Positions 6,787-14,565 of a stretch of 64,000 nucleotides of DNA are shown here, piece after piece. The number at the start of each line of letters is the position of its first letter. Position 1 is the first letter of the stretch. The position numbers and the translations under genes were made by a program. Origin of the DNA: JBBQNR01 sp963774075 (GTDB taxonomy: Bacteria > Actinomycetota > Thermoleophilia > Solirubrobacterales > JBBDJG01); NCBI GenBank assembly GCA_963774075.1, contig CAVZDP010000003.1:186001-250000 (forward strand), in the 5' to 3' direction. Below the pieces are notes generated by a model that was given only the letters and a program-made list of their open reading frames with translations, ran no database searches and was not told the DNA's origin.

Positions 6787-8222
6787 GCCACGGCTGCGAT
6801 GACCGCGTTCGCCGCGAGCTCCGCGTCGTCGTCGCTCATCGTGCGGGGGTCGATCAACAGCGCGCGGTCACGAACCCGTGCCACCACCGGCGGGCCGTGT
6901 GCGCGAAGGCGTGCCTGCAGCTCGCCCGCACCAAGCGCAACAACGCGCACGCTCACGACCGGGCCGTCCAGTTCGAGCAGGGGAAGAGCGCCCCCGCCGA
7001 CTCGCCCGAAGGCCCGCGCGAGCGTGACCTCCACGCACGAGCCGGCTTCGCCGGCGATGCGGTCGCGTATCAGCGCCGCTCGTGCTGCGAGCTCGGCTTC
7101 GGGAGCGCTGAGCATCCGCAGCACGGGTAGCTCCTCCGCGGCACGTCTCGGATCGCGGTAGACGAGGAGAGTTGCCTCGAGCGCCGCCAGTGAGAGCTTG
7201 TCGATCCGCACCGCCCGCGCGACGGGATGGGAGCGAAGCCGCTCGACGGCGGACCGCCGCCCGACGACGATGCCCGCCTGCGGGCCGCCCAGAAGCTTGT
7301 CCGCGGAGAAGCACACGACGTCGGCCCCGGCTTGCACGCTGCGGCGCGCCGACGGCTCGTCGGCGGTCGCCGCAGCCAGGCGCTCGAGTCGCTCGGGACC
7401 GGGCGCCCCACCACCCGGCAATGTCTCCTCCAGCACACCGGAGCCGAGGTCGTCGATCATGTGAAGTCCGCGCCCGCGCGCGAGCTCGCAGAGCTCCTCC
7501 ACCGAGGCCTCTTCCGTGAAGCCGACGGTACGGAAGTTCGACGCGTGGACCCTCATGAGCGCCGCCGTCTTCTCGCCGATGGCGCGCGAGTAGTCGCCTG
7601 CACGCGTGCGGTTGGTGGTACCGACCTCGACGAGCCGGGCGCCCGACGCGGCGAGGACGTCCGGGATGCGGAAGGAGCCGCCGATCTCAACGAGCTGGCC
7701 CCGGGAGATCACGACCTCGCGGCCGCGAGCCAGCGCCGCCAGGGCAAGCATCACCGCCGCGGCGTTGTTGTTGACGGCGATCGCCGCCTCGGCGCCGGTC
7801 AACTCGACCAGCAGGCGCTCCACGTGGTCGTTGCGGCTGCCGCGCCGTCCGTGCTCGACGTCGTATTCGAGGTTGGAGTAACCGCCGCCGGCGCGGGCGA
7901 CCGCGCTCAGCGCCGCGGCTGACAGGGGCGCCCTGCCGAGGTTCGTGTGCACGACCACGCCGGTCGCGTTCACGACCTTGCGCAAGCTCGGCCGCAGCAT
8001 CCGCTCGACCTCCTCGGCCGCCTCGCGCGCGAGGTCCTCGAGCGCAGGGACGCTCTCGCCGGAGCGCAGAAGCGAGCGGGCCCGCTCGACGGCCGATCGG
8101 GCGGCCGCCAGTGCGATGGAGCGGGGTGCTCCTCTGCTTGCGCCTGCAAGCGGATCCGTGAGGAGGAGCTCGTCTACCGAAGGGAGAGCGCGCAGCCGCT
8201 GCTCGAGCTCAGGCTCCGCCAC
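6783..8222 (-). CDS. selA: L-seryl-tRNA(Sec) selenium transferase SelA
   Basis: PLP enzyme converting Ser-tRNA(Sec) to Sec-tRNA(Sec) with selenophosphate. Recognisable blocks are RKVVNATGVVVHTNLGRAPL near the N-terminus, AAIAVNNNAAAVMLALAALA, the GTTNRT loop and the PLP-lysine segment SADKLLGGPQAGIVVG. The GTG at 8222 gives a 479-residue protein starting MAEPELEQRLRALPSVDELL, the usual SelA beginning, and overlaps moaE by 14 bp; a longer start at 8312 would run deep into moaE and is less likely. Together with selB it implies selenoproteins elsewhere; selD and the tRNA-Sec gene are not in the window. Confidence 0.95.
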   Translation of the reverse strand: MAEPELEQRLRALPSVDELLLTDPLAGASRGAPRSIALAAARSAVERARSLLRSGESVPALEDLAREAAEEVERMLRPSLRKVVNATGVVVHTNLGRAPLSAAALSAVARAGGGYSNLEYDVEHGRRGSRNDHVERLLVELTGAEAAIAVNNNAAAVMLALAALARGREVVISRGQLVEIGGSFRIPDVLAASGARLVEVGTTNRTRAGDYSRAIGEKTAALMRVHASNFRTVGFTEEASVEELCELARGRGLHMIDDLGSGVLEETLPGGGAPGPERLERLAAATADEPSARRSVQAGADVVCFSADKLLGGPQAGIVVGRRSAVERLRSHPVARAVRIDKLSLAALEATLLVYRDPRRAAEELPVLRMLSAPEAELAARAALIRDRIAGEAGSCVEVTLARAFGRVGGGALPLLELDGPVVSVRVVALGAGELQARLRAHGPPVVARVRDRALLIDPRTMSDDDAELAANAVIAAVA

Positions 8223-8682
8223 CCTTCGCCTCCTCGAGAGCGCGCGGGCTCGCTGGGTCGCCTTCCCAACCGGCCGGGCGGGTGCCCTCGACCCAGCGCT
8301 CGGCCGACCCATCGACCTCCTTCTTCCAGATCGGGGCCTCCGCCTTGATGCGATCGATGATCTCGCGAGCGCCCGCGAACGCCTCGCCGCGGTGGGCCGC
8401 GGAGGCGGCCACGACGACGCTGGCCTCGCCGAGCGGTACCACGCCGACCCGGTGCTCGGCGGCGGCGGCCTCGAGGCCGTGGCGCTCGACCGCCTGCGCC
8501 ACGATCTCCGCGATCCGCTCCTCGGCCATCTCGCGGTACGCCTCGTATTCGAGCCGCTCGACGTCTCTGGTCGTGCCCTGAAATGTGACGATCGCCCCCG
8601 CCGACGGGCGACCCACGAGCCACGCGGCCCGCTCGACGGACAGCGGCTCTTCGCAGACGCGGGCGTGGGTGCGCCCGGTCAT
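8209..8682 (-). CDS. moaE: molybdopterin synthase catalytic subunit MoaE
   Basis: Large subunit that transfers sulfur from MoaD thiocarboxylate to precursor Z in molybdenum cofactor synthesis. The 157-residue sequence has the family blocks AIVTFQGTTRD, LEYEAYREMAEE, RVGVVPLGEASVVVAASAAH and the catalytic lysine segment KAEAPIWKKE. Its start overlaps the end of the MoaD fusion gene by 4 bp and its end overlaps selA, so moaD-moaE-selA-selB read as one operon. This coupling makes sense if the main client is a selenocysteine- and molybdenum-dependent formate dehydrogenase, which is not in the window. Confidence 0.95.
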   Translation of the reverse strand: MTGRTHARVCEEPLSVERAAWLVGRPSAGAIVTFQGTTRDVERLEYEAYREMAEERIAEIVAQAVERHGLEAAAAEHRVGVVPLGEASVVVAASAAHRGEAFAGAREIIDRIKAEAPIWKKEVDGSAERWVEGTRPAGWEGDPASPRALEEAKGGGA

Positions 8683-9410
8683 CCCTTGCCGTCACCGAAC
8701 GGCACGATGCGCGCGGTAGCCGTCGCCGTCGCGAGGCGCTCGTTCTGCTCGTCGAAGAGAGCCGACTCGAGGAACACCACCGATCGCCCGCGGTGGACGA
8801 CGCGCGCCTCGGCGACGAGCCGGCCCGGGCGCACCGGGCGCAGGAAGCTCACCTTCAGCTCGAGCGTCGGCACCATGAACCCGGGGCCGATCGCCGACAG
8901 GGCCGCAGGCCCCATCGACTCGTCGAGCATCGCGGTGATGAAGCCACCCTGCACCACTCCGGCTGGATTCAGGAACTGCTCGGTGGCACGAAACTCGAAC
9001 TTGACGTAGCCCGGCTCGGCGTGCAACGGACGGATGCCGAGCAGTCCGGCGTAGGCGGGTGGCCGCGGCACGTGGTTGCCTACGAGCTCCATGAAGCGCT
9101 CGTAGCCTTCGCCGCTCTGGAAGTCGCTCGTTCCGGTGGAGGCCTCTTCCGCGATCCCGCCGCTCACCGGAGGGATGAGAGCGAGCTCGTCGCCCTCTTG
9201 CAGAGCGCTCTCGTCTGAGACGTACTCGCGGTTCAAGGCCGCGACGATCGACATCCTCTCCAGCATGTCGCCGAGGCCATGCTCATCTCCGACAGCGTCG
9301 AGCGCGTCGCGCACCGTGGCGCCCTCGTCGAGCTCGACCTCGACGGAGTCACGGCCCGCGCGCTCCCGCAGCATCGCGAAAAGCCGCACCTGAACCACCA
9401 TCGCGACCAT
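8679..9410 (-). CDS. moaD: MoaD-hotdog thioesterase fusion protein
   Basis: Residues 1-85 or so are MoaD, the ubiquitin-like sulfur carrier of molybdopterin synthase (VQVRLFAMLRERAG to LALIPPVSGG). Normally the GG is the C-terminus and is adenylated and thiocarboxylated. Here the frame continues without a stop through IAEEASTGTSDFQSG into a PaaI/YdiI-type hotdog acyl-CoA thioesterase domain (NPAGVVQGGFITAMLDESMG, then LELKVSFLRPVRPGRLVAEA). Total length is 243 residues from the ATG at 9410; an ATG at 9401 is the alternative. The internal GG must be freed by cleavage, or by translational termination not visible here, to act as a carrier. It overlaps moaE by 4 bp. Confidence 0.85.
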   Translation of the reverse strand: MVAMVVQVRLFAMLRERAGRDSVEVELDEGATVRDALDAVGDEHGLGDMLERMSIVAALNREYVSDESALQEGDELALIPPVSGGIAEEASTGTSDFQSGEGYERFMELVGNHVPRPPAYAGLLGIRPLHAEPGYVKFEFRATEQFLNPAGVVQGGFITAMLDESMGPAALSAIGPGFMVPTLELKVSFLRPVRPGRLVAEARVVHRGRSVVFLESALFDEQNERLATATATARIVPFGDGKG

Positions 9411-9411
9411 G

Positions 9412-9426
9412 CTACCCGGCGGGTAG
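9412..9426. promoter_or_regulatory. palindrome in the 27-bp divergent spacer
   Basis: CTACCC-GGC-GGGTAG lies between the moaD fusion start (9410) and the methylmalonyl-CoA mutase start (9438). It overlaps the TAGGCT box at 9424 and could be an operator for one or both genes. No cognate regulator is identified. Confidence 0.35.
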
Positions 9427-9429
9427 GCT
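9424..9429 (+). promoter_or_regulatory. -10 box for methylmalonyl-CoA mutase
   Basis: TAGGCT fits TANNNT and ends 8 nt before the ATG at 9438, implying a leaderless or near-leaderless transcript. Confidence 0.45.
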
Positions 9430-9437
9430 TTGAGCTC

Positions 9438-11108
9438 ATGGCAAAGGCGCCACCGCAGCAAAAGGACGTCTCGCCCGACGGCCAGCTCGAGCCCGAGCAC
9501 CCAGGCATCCCGCCGCTCGTCGGCCCCGACGATCCCCGCCGCTTCACCGACTCGGGGATCGAGATCGACATCGTCTACGACGAAGAGGACATCGAGGGGC
9601 TCGACCTCACCGAGCGGCTCGGCAAGGTGGGCGAGTATCCCTTCACGCGCGGGATCCATCCGGAGATGTACCGCTCGCGCCGCTGGACGATGCGCCAGTA
9701 CGCGGGCTACGCCACCGCGCAGGAGACCAACATCCGCTACCGGTACCTGCTCGAGAAGGGCTCGACCGGCCTCTCGATGGCGTTCGACCTGCCGACGCAG
9801 CTCGGCCGCGACTCGGACGACCCGCGCTGCCTCGGCGAGGTCGGCCGCACCGGCGTCGCGATCGACTCGATCGACGACATGCGCACCTGCTTCGACCAGA
9901 TCCCACTCGACCAGGTCTCAACGTCGATGACGATCAACGCCCCCGCTGCGATCCTTTTGCTCCTCTACGAACTCGTCGGCGAGGAGCAGGGCGTGCCGTC
10001 GGTCGAGCTTCGCGGAACGGTCCAGAACGACATCCTCAAGGAGTACGCGGCGCGCGGCAACTTCATCTACCCGCCCGAGGGCGCGATGCGGCTGACGACC
10101 GACATCTTCGCCTACTGCAAGCAGCACGTCCCGAAGTGGAACACGATCTCGATCTCCGGCTACCACATGCGCGAAAAGGGTTGCTCGGCGGTGCAGGAGG
10201 TGGCGTTCACGCTCTCGAACGGGATCGCCTACGTGCAGGCCGCGATCGACGCGGGCCTATCGGTCGACGAGTTCGCGCCGCAGCTCGCGTTCTTCTTCAA
10301 CGGTCACAACAACGTCTTCCAGGAGGTGGCCAAGTTCCGGGCCGTGCGCAAGATGTGGGCGGAGATCATGCGGGACCGCTTCGGCGCACAGAACCAGCGC
10401 TCGATGATGGTCCGCTTCCACACCCAGACCGGCGGCTCGACGCTCACCGCGCAGCAGCCGGAGAACAACATCGTGCGCGTTGCGCTGCAGGGCTTCGCGG
10501 CCGTCTGCGGCGGCACGCAGTCGCTGCACACGAACGGCTTCGACGAGGCGCTTGGCCTGCCGACCGAGCGCTCGGCCAAGATCGCGCTGCGCACGCAGCA
10601 GGTGCTGGCCCACGAGTCTGGTGCAGCCGACACGGCGGACCCGTTCGCCGGTTCCTACTACGTCGAAGCTCTGACGGCCGAGATCGAGAAGCGCTCTCAC
10701 GAGCTGATGGCGAAGGTCGAGGAGCTGGGCGGCTCCGTGCACGCAATCGACCAGGGCTTCATGCAGCGCGAGATCGAGGAGTCGGCGTTCGCATTCCACC
10801 AGCGGCTGCTAACGAAGCAGGACGTCCTGGTCGGCGTCAACGAGTACGTCGAGGACGAGGAGATCGACGTCGAGATCCTGAAGATCGACCCGCAGACGGA
10901 GCGCGATCAGGTCGAGCGCCTGAAGCGCTTCAAAAACAGCCGCGACCACGAGGTGGTCGCGGGTCGGCTGAAGGATCTGCGCGAGGTTGCGCGGGGGGGC
11001 GGCAATCTGCTCTATCCGCTGAAGGACGCGCTGCGCGACCACGCCACGCTCGGAGAGGTCTGCGGCGTGATGCGCGAGGAGTTCGGCGAGTACAAGCCGC
11101 CGGTGTGA
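9438..11108 (+). CDS. methylmalonyl-CoA mutase large (catalytic) subunit
   Basis: Adenosylcobalamin-dependent isomerase subunit converting methylmalonyl-CoA and succinyl-CoA. The 556 residues carry the TIM-barrel catalytic domain: YPFTRGIHPEMYRSRRWTMR, QYAGYATAQETNIRYRYLL, GLSMAFDLPTQLGRDSDDP, SISGYHMREKGCSAVQEVAF, and RFHTQTGGSTLTAQQPENN. The chain ends after EEFGEYKPPV with no DxHxxG cobalamin-binding domain, so it belongs to the split type needing a separate B12 subunit, which is not in the window. Related isobutyryl-CoA-type mutases share this layout, so exact substrate is inferred. The ATG at 9438 follows TAGGCT directly. Two 62-bp repeats follow the stop. Confidence 0.93.
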   Translation: MAKAPPQQKDVSPDGQLEPEHPGIPPLVGPDDPRRFTDSGIEIDIVYDEEDIEGLDLTERLGKVGEYPFTRGIHPEMYRSRRWTMRQYAGYATAQETNIRYRYLLEKGSTGLSMAFDLPTQLGRDSDDPRCLGEVGRTGVAIDSIDDMRTCFDQIPLDQVSTSMTINAPAAILLLLYELVGEEQGVPSVELRGTVQNDILKEYAARGNFIYPPEGAMRLTTDIFAYCKQHVPKWNTISISGYHMREKGCSAVQEVAFTLSNGIAYVQAAIDAGLSVDEFAPQLAFFFNGHNNVFQEVAKFRAVRKMWAEIMRDRFGAQNQRSMMVRFHTQTGGSTLTAQQPENNIVRVALQGFAAVCGGTQSLHTNGFDEALGLPTERSAKIALRTQQVLAHESGAADTADPFAGSYYVEALTAEIEKRSHELMAKVEELGGSVHAIDQGFMQREIEESAFAFHQRLLTKQDVLVGVNEYVEDEEIDVEILKIDPQTERDQVERLKRFKNSRDHEVVAGRLKDLREVARGGGNLLYPLKDALRDHATLGEVCGVMREEFGEYKPPV

Positions 11109-11110
11109 CG

Positions 11111-11172
11111 GGCGACCGCGTAGGCGGGCGCTCGCGACTTTAGGTGTCCGGCGAAGCCGGCTAGAGATATTC
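11111..11172 (+). repeat. 62-bp palindromic repeat, copy 1
   Basis: Begins two nt after the mutase stop. Contains GACTTTAGGTGTCCG, then the GAA-loop hairpin CCGGC-GAA-GCCGG and the end CTAGAGATATTC. The first hairpin is degenerate here (CCGCGTAGGCGG). Confidence 0.85.
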
Positions 11173-11177
11173 CGAAA

Positions 11178-11239
11178 GGCGGCCGCCTCAAGGCGGACGC
11201 TCTGGACTTTAGGTGTCCGGCGAAGCCGGCTAGATATTC
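11178..11239 (+). repeat. 62-bp palindromic repeat, copy 2
   Basis: Tandem to copy 1 after a 5-nt spacer. Hairpin CCGCCT-CA-AGGCGG, core GACTTTAGGTGTCCG, hairpin CCGGC-GAA-GCCGG, end TAGATATTC. It stops immediately before the start region of the gene at 11249, leaving no room for a separate leader. Confidence 0.9.
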
Positions 11240-11248
11240 TTGAGCATC

Positions 11249-11998
11249 GTGAAGGTCACCCTTTTCGTCATCCCCGGATCCCACCCAGGCATAGCGGCGC
11301 GCCTGATGCTCGAGCGCAAGGGCATCTCCTACCGCCGCGTCGACCTGCCGCCGGCTTTCTCGCGGCGGCTGATCAAGCTCTTCGGCTTCTCCGGCGATCG
11401 CACGCCGGCGATGAAGATCGACGGACGGAAGGTGCAAGGCTCGACCGAGATAGCGCGCGAGCTCGACCGCATCATGCCGGAGCCGGCTCTCTATCCGTCC
11501 GACCCGAAGCGCCGGCGTGCCGTCGAGGACGTGGAGGATTGGGCCGACCGCGATCTGCAGGAGATCCCGCGCAAGATCACCTGGTGGGCCCTGAAGCGGC
11601 GCAAGAGCGACCAGGCGTCGTTCCTGAGGGACGCTCGGCTCGGCCTGCCCACCAGGGTGCTGGTGGCGACCTCGGCGCCGATCGTGCGGATGGCGATCCG
11701 GCTCAACAACGCAACCGACGAGGTCGTGCGCGAGACGCTCGGGAAGATCCCTGCGGCCCTCGACCGGATCGACACCCTGATCGCCGAGGGCGTCCTCGGC
11801 GGCGACGAGCTGAACGCCGCCGACTACCAGGTGGGCACGAGCGTGCGCCTGCTGATGGCGTTCGACGACGTCGCACCGGTGATCGAGGGGCGGCCCGCTG
11901 CCGATCTGGCTCGCCGCGTCCAGCCCGAGCTTTCGGGCCGCGTGGGCCCGGCCTACCCTGAAGAGTGGCTGCGGCCGCTGCGCACGGCAACCGCCTGA
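11249..11998 (+). CDS. glutathione S-transferase-like protein
   Basis: About 249 residues with a thioredoxin-fold N-terminal domain (VTLFVIPGSHPGIAARLML, then GDRTPAMKIDGRKVQGSTEI containing the cis-Pro and the acidic/Ser thiol-ligand turn). An all-helical C-terminal domain follows (LDRIDTLIAEGVLGGDELNA, then ADYQVGTSVRLL). Actinobacteria lack glutathione, so the thiol substrate, if any, is unknown; it may act with another thiol or none. The GTG at 11249 is preferred; a TTG at 11240 abuts repeat copy 2. The last codons lie in a 38-bp tandem duplication (11974-12049). Confidence 0.75.
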   Translation: MKVTLFVIPGSHPGIAARLMLERKGISYRRVDLPPAFSRRLIKLFGFSGDRTPAMKIDGRKVQGSTEIARELDRIMPEPALYPSDPKRRRAVEDVEDWADRDLQEIPRKITWWALKRRKSDQASFLRDARLGLPTRVLVATSAPIVRMAIRLNNATDEVVRETLGKIPAALDRIDTLIAEGVLGGDELNAADYQVGTSVRLLMAFDDVAPVIEGRPAADLARRVQPELSGRVGPAYPEEWLRPLRTATA

Positions 11999-12049
11999 CC
12001 TCGAGCTCGCAGCCGCTGCGCACGGCACCTGCCTGATTTCAAGCCCGCG
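11974..12049 (+). repeat. 38-bp tandem duplication at the end of the GST-like gene
   Basis: Two diverged copies, each starting GCCGCTGCGCACGGCA, at 11974-12011 and 12012-12049. The stop codon of the GST-like gene lies in the first copy. Confidence 0.7.
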
Positions 12050-12131
12050 CACGGGAGTGCCGATCCGTCCAGCAACTACCGCGGCGGCTGCCCCCACCCC
12101 CCTCCAGTGGCCGCCGCGGTGGCCGCCACTG

Positions 12132-12593
12132 ATGCGCGACATCGAGAGGATCGAGAAGGCTCGGGACGGGCTGTCCGTGGTGGCGCTGTTCTCCTCGGGG
12201 ACCGTGCTGCTGCTCGGGGCGGCGATCGCACTCTTCGTCCCCGGGCTCTGCGACGGAAGCTGCGAGGCCGACTGGCCCCTGGTCGCCGCCCTCGCCCCGC
12301 CCCTGTTCGCGGCGGGAGCCGGGCTCCTCGCCGCCGCCATCCACCTGACTCTTCCCGGTGAGTCCTCGGTTGCGGTCGGCCGCGTGCGGGAACCGCACGC
12401 CCCCCGACGAAGCCTCGCCGTGGCATTCCGGATGGGGGCCGCGCTGCAGGCCATGTTCGGCGTCGCTTTCGTGCTGTCGGAGACCGGCGTCATCTCCGGC
12501 AACGTTGCCTGGGCAGCCTTCTGGCTGGTGGCGCTCGCAGGCTGGGGCGGCTGGGCGATCCGCCTCCTGCGCCGCGTGCAGCGCTGGGGTTAG
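12132..12593 (+). CDS. small integral membrane protein
   Basis: About 153 residues with four predicted membrane segments: VVALFSSGTVLLLGAAIALF, LVAALAPPLFAAGAGLLAA, MGAALQAMFGVAFVLSE and WAAFWLVALAGWGGWAIRLL. A loop after the first contains CDGSC, a possible disulfide pair. The ATG at 12132 (MRDIERIEKARDG) is preferred over a GTG at 12057, which would add a Pro/Ala-rich unstructured start. No family was recognised. Repeat copy 3 follows 3 nt after its stop. Confidence 0.65.
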   Translation: MRDIERIEKARDGLSVVALFSSGTVLLLGAAIALFVPGLCDGSCEADWPLVAALAPPLFAAGAGLLAAAIHLTLPGESSVAVGRVREPHAPRRSLAVAFRMGAALQAMFGVAFVLSETGVISGNVAWAAFWLVALAGWGGWAIRLLRRVQRWG

Positions 12594-12596
12594 TCT

Positions 12597-12658
12597 GGCG
12601 GCCGCCTCAAGGCGGACGCTCTGGACTTTAGGTGTCCGCCGAAGGCACCTAGATATAT
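12597..12658 (+). repeat. 62-bp palindromic repeat, copy 3
   Basis: Starts 4 nt after the stop at 12593. The second hairpin reads CCGCC-GAA-GGCAC, so the 3' arm is partly degraded. Ends TAGATATAT. Confidence 0.88.
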
Positions 12659-12737
12659 ATCCATCGTCGACCGCCTTTCGTGTGGGTGAACGCACCCAGG
12701 GGGAGGAATTCGGCGCTCGGCGCCTAACCATGGCCGG

Positions 12738-13061
12738 ATGGCCAGTTACGAGCTGCAACGCACGGTCGTCAAGTCGCCTCCCGAGCTGTGGGAGGAGCTT
12801 TCGTCCGAGCAGGCGCTCGGTCGCTGGCTCGGCCCTGTGCGCGTGTGCGCGACCGAGCCCCCCTCCCGCCTGGAGTGGGACGGCGACGTCGCGCGTGGCG
12901 TGATCGAGCTCGAGGCCTCGGGCTGGGGGACGATCGTCCGCGCCCTCGCCGAGACCGATGGCGAGCAGCCCCCGCCGGGAGCCGACCGGCCTGACGACCT
13001 CGAGCGGCGGCTCAACGAGCTTCTCGACGACCTCGGGTCCAGCTCGCTGACGAGCGGTTAG
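12738..13061 (+). CDS. SRPBCC-like small protein
   Basis: 107 residues resembling the START/SRPBCC (AHSA1, polyketide-cyclase-like) fold: SPPELWEELSSEQALGRWL is the usual helix-strand opening, and PPSRLEWDGDVARGVIELEA followed by GWGTIVRALAETD matches the curved sheet. It is shorter than the typical 140-150 residues, lacking part of the central sheet, and ends in a helix (LERRLNELLDDLG). It would bind a small hydrophobic ligand if functional. Assignment rests on pattern resemblance. Confidence 0.55.
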   Translation: MASYELQRTVVKSPPELWEELSSEQALGRWLGPVRVCATEPPSRLEWDGDVARGVIELEASGWGTIVRALAETDGEQPPPGADRPDDLERRLNELLDDLGSSSLTSG

Positions 13062-13104
13062 TACCTCTCTAGCCCGACCGGCGCGGCGGCGGCCGCCCCC
13101 TCCC

Positions 13105-13758
13105 ATGCTCTCGCTCGCTCCCGCGATCACCGACGTCACGCAGGAAGCGCTTCGCCAACTGCGCGACCCGGACACCTTCCACTGGAGCACGGTCACGCTG
13201 CTCGGGCTCGTCACGTACGTGTACGCGGTCGAGATCGAGCGACGCAACTGGAGTGCGGTGCTCGCGGGCCTCGCCTTCTTCGGCGTGGACTGGATCAACG
13301 AGGTCGTGAACGCGCTCGTGCTGCACTTCACCGACCGCGCCCCGATCTGGGCGACCACCGGCGAGACGAGCTACAAGATCCTGGTCGGCCTCAACATCGA
13401 GATCTCCCTGCTGTTCTTCATCTCGGGCATCGTGTTCGTGAAACAGCTCCCGCCGGACCCCGCCACGCGAATCCTCGGTATTCCGAACCGCGTCTTCCTG
13501 GTGCTGGCCTTCTCGTGCTTCTGCGTCTTCGTGGAGGTGCTGCTGTGGGCCGCGGACGTCTTCCACTGGGAGTACTGGTGGTGGAACTTCCCGAACGTGA
13601 CGCTGATCGTGCTGCTCGGCTACGCAACGTTCTTCGGCGCCGCCGCCTACGTGTACGACATGCGTGAGCGCTCGCGCCAGATCAGGTTCGTCGCCGCGCT
13701 TGCGGCCATAGACATCACGTTGATCCTGCTGTTCGGGCCGATCCTAGATTGGATCTAG
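13105..13758 (+). CDS. polytopic membrane protein of unknown function
   Basis: 217 residues with about six membrane segments, among them STVTLLGLVTYVYAVEI, NIEISLLFFISGIVFV, VFLVLAFSCFCVFVEVLL, NVTLIVLLGYATFFGAAAYV and IRFVAALAAIDITLILLFG. An aromatic loop FHWEYWWWNFPNV precedes the fifth. Rich in Trp and acidic residues near membrane borders (EIERRNW, GVDWINEVVNALV). No catalytic motif was recognised. Repeat copy 4 begins on the last base of its TAG stop. Confidence 0.7.
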   Translation: MLSLAPAITDVTQEALRQLRDPDTFHWSTVTLLGLVTYVYAVEIERRNWSAVLAGLAFFGVDWINEVVNALVLHFTDRAPIWATTGETSYKILVGLNIEISLLFFISGIVFVKQLPPDPATRILGIPNRVFLVLAFSCFCVFVEVLLWAADVFHWEYWWWNFPNVTLIVLLGYATFFGAAAYVYDMRERSRQIRFVAALAAIDITLILLFGPILDWI

Positions 13759-13819
13759 GCGACCGCCTTGAGGCGGGCGCTCGTGACTTTAGGTGTCCGC
13801 CGAAGGCGGCTAGATATTG
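13758..13819 (+). repeat. 62-bp palindromic repeat, copy 4
   Basis: The first base is the last base of the stop codon at 13758. It has CCGCCT-TG-AGGCGG and CCGCC-GAA-GGCGG. The second stem differs from copies 1, 2 and 6 by a compensatory G-C to C-G swap, direct evidence that the hairpin is maintained. Confidence 0.9.
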
Positions 13820-13840
13820 CTCAGCCGGCCTTCGGCACGC

Positions 13841-14530
13841 TCACGCCGGCCGGCATGGCGTAGTAGCGCTCAGGTCCTGCTGCGACCCGTCCCTGTAGAA
13901 GAAGGTCACGGTCGTCGTCCAGAGTCCGGCCTGCGGGCAGCTCGGCGGCGTCCTCATGTAGGCGCGCCTCCGCTTTCCTCGCTTCCTGAAGTGAGGTGGA
14001 ATGTGCGGGCGAAAGCTCGTGAGCGCGATTCCCATCGGGATCTTCGCCTTGATCGTGATCGACCGGCGACGAACGTCGTCCCTGAAGTTCGTCAGCAGCC
14101 GGTCGCCGAGCATCACCGCGACGATGATCTGGCGCCTGGCGTTGAAGAGAGTGGCGACCGGCTCGAACGTGGCGCCGGTGGAGATCACGCCCTTGCCCAC
14201 GACGGTGCCCAGACGCGTGGACTTCGGGCAGGCTGCAAGCGCCAAGCGCTGGACCGTCGCGTCTGACGCCCTGCAGCGGGGAAGCGCCGACGTGTCGAGC
14301 CTCGTCCCCGGGTGGAAGACGACCTTGATCTGCTGGATCTCCTTCGGCTTGCCGCCCGGCTCGCCGGGGTCGCTCCAGGTTGCGAGCGAGTCGATGCCCG
14401 ACGGGGAGCTCGGCGTCTGTGACGAGTAGGTGAACCGAAGGGTCGCTGCGAACTGGTCGCTGGCCAGAACCACGCCGCTGCAAGTCAGCGCGGCGGCGAC
14501 GGCGAGCAGACCGACAACGGACGGTCGCAT
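13841..14530 (-). CDS. secreted protein of unknown function
   Basis: 229 residues with a signal peptide (VVGLLAVAAALTCSGVVLA) and a mature domain rich in beta-type sequence: FAATLRFTYSSQTPSSPSGI, QIKVVFHPGTRLDTSALP, ISTGATFEPVATLFNARRQ. Four cysteines (PRC, AAC, PSC, TPC) could form two disulfides outside the membrane. The late basic patch RKRGKRRRAYMRTPPSC precedes GLWTTTVTFFYRDGSQQDL. No enzymatic motif was seen. It diverges from the carboxylase beta gene with a 35-bp spacer, and convergently faces repeat copy 4. Confidence 0.7.
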   Translation of the reverse strand: MRPSVVGLLAVAAALTCSGVVLASDQFAATLRFTYSSQTPSSPSGIDSLATWSDPGEPGGKPKEIQQIKVVFHPGTRLDTSALPRCRASDATVQRLALAACPKSTRLGTVVGKGVISTGATFEPVATLFNARRQIIVAVMLGDRLLTNFRDDVRRRSITIKAKIPMGIALTSFRPHIPPHFRKRGKRRRAYMRTPPSCPQAGLWTTTVTFFYRDGSQQDLSATTPCRPA

Positions 14531-14543
14531 ACGTCAAACCTAC

Positions 14544-14549
14544 TAGCAT
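14544..14549 (+). promoter_or_regulatory. -10 box for carboxylase beta subunit
   Basis: TAGCAT fits TANNNT, 16 nt before the ATG at 14566; the leader would be under 10 nt. Confidence 0.4.
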
Positions 14550-14565
14550 CCTTCGCTGCCGAGAA

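Noticed and set aside
8223..8312. N-terminal extension of SelA to 8312
   Set aside because: The extra 30 residues are basic low complexity and overlap moaE; MAEPELEQRLRALPSVDELL at 8222 matches the family start.
9279..9437. Longer methylmalonyl-CoA mutase starting at 9279
   Set aside because: It would read through the moaD region on the opposite strand; the TANNNT box and family N-terminus support 9438.
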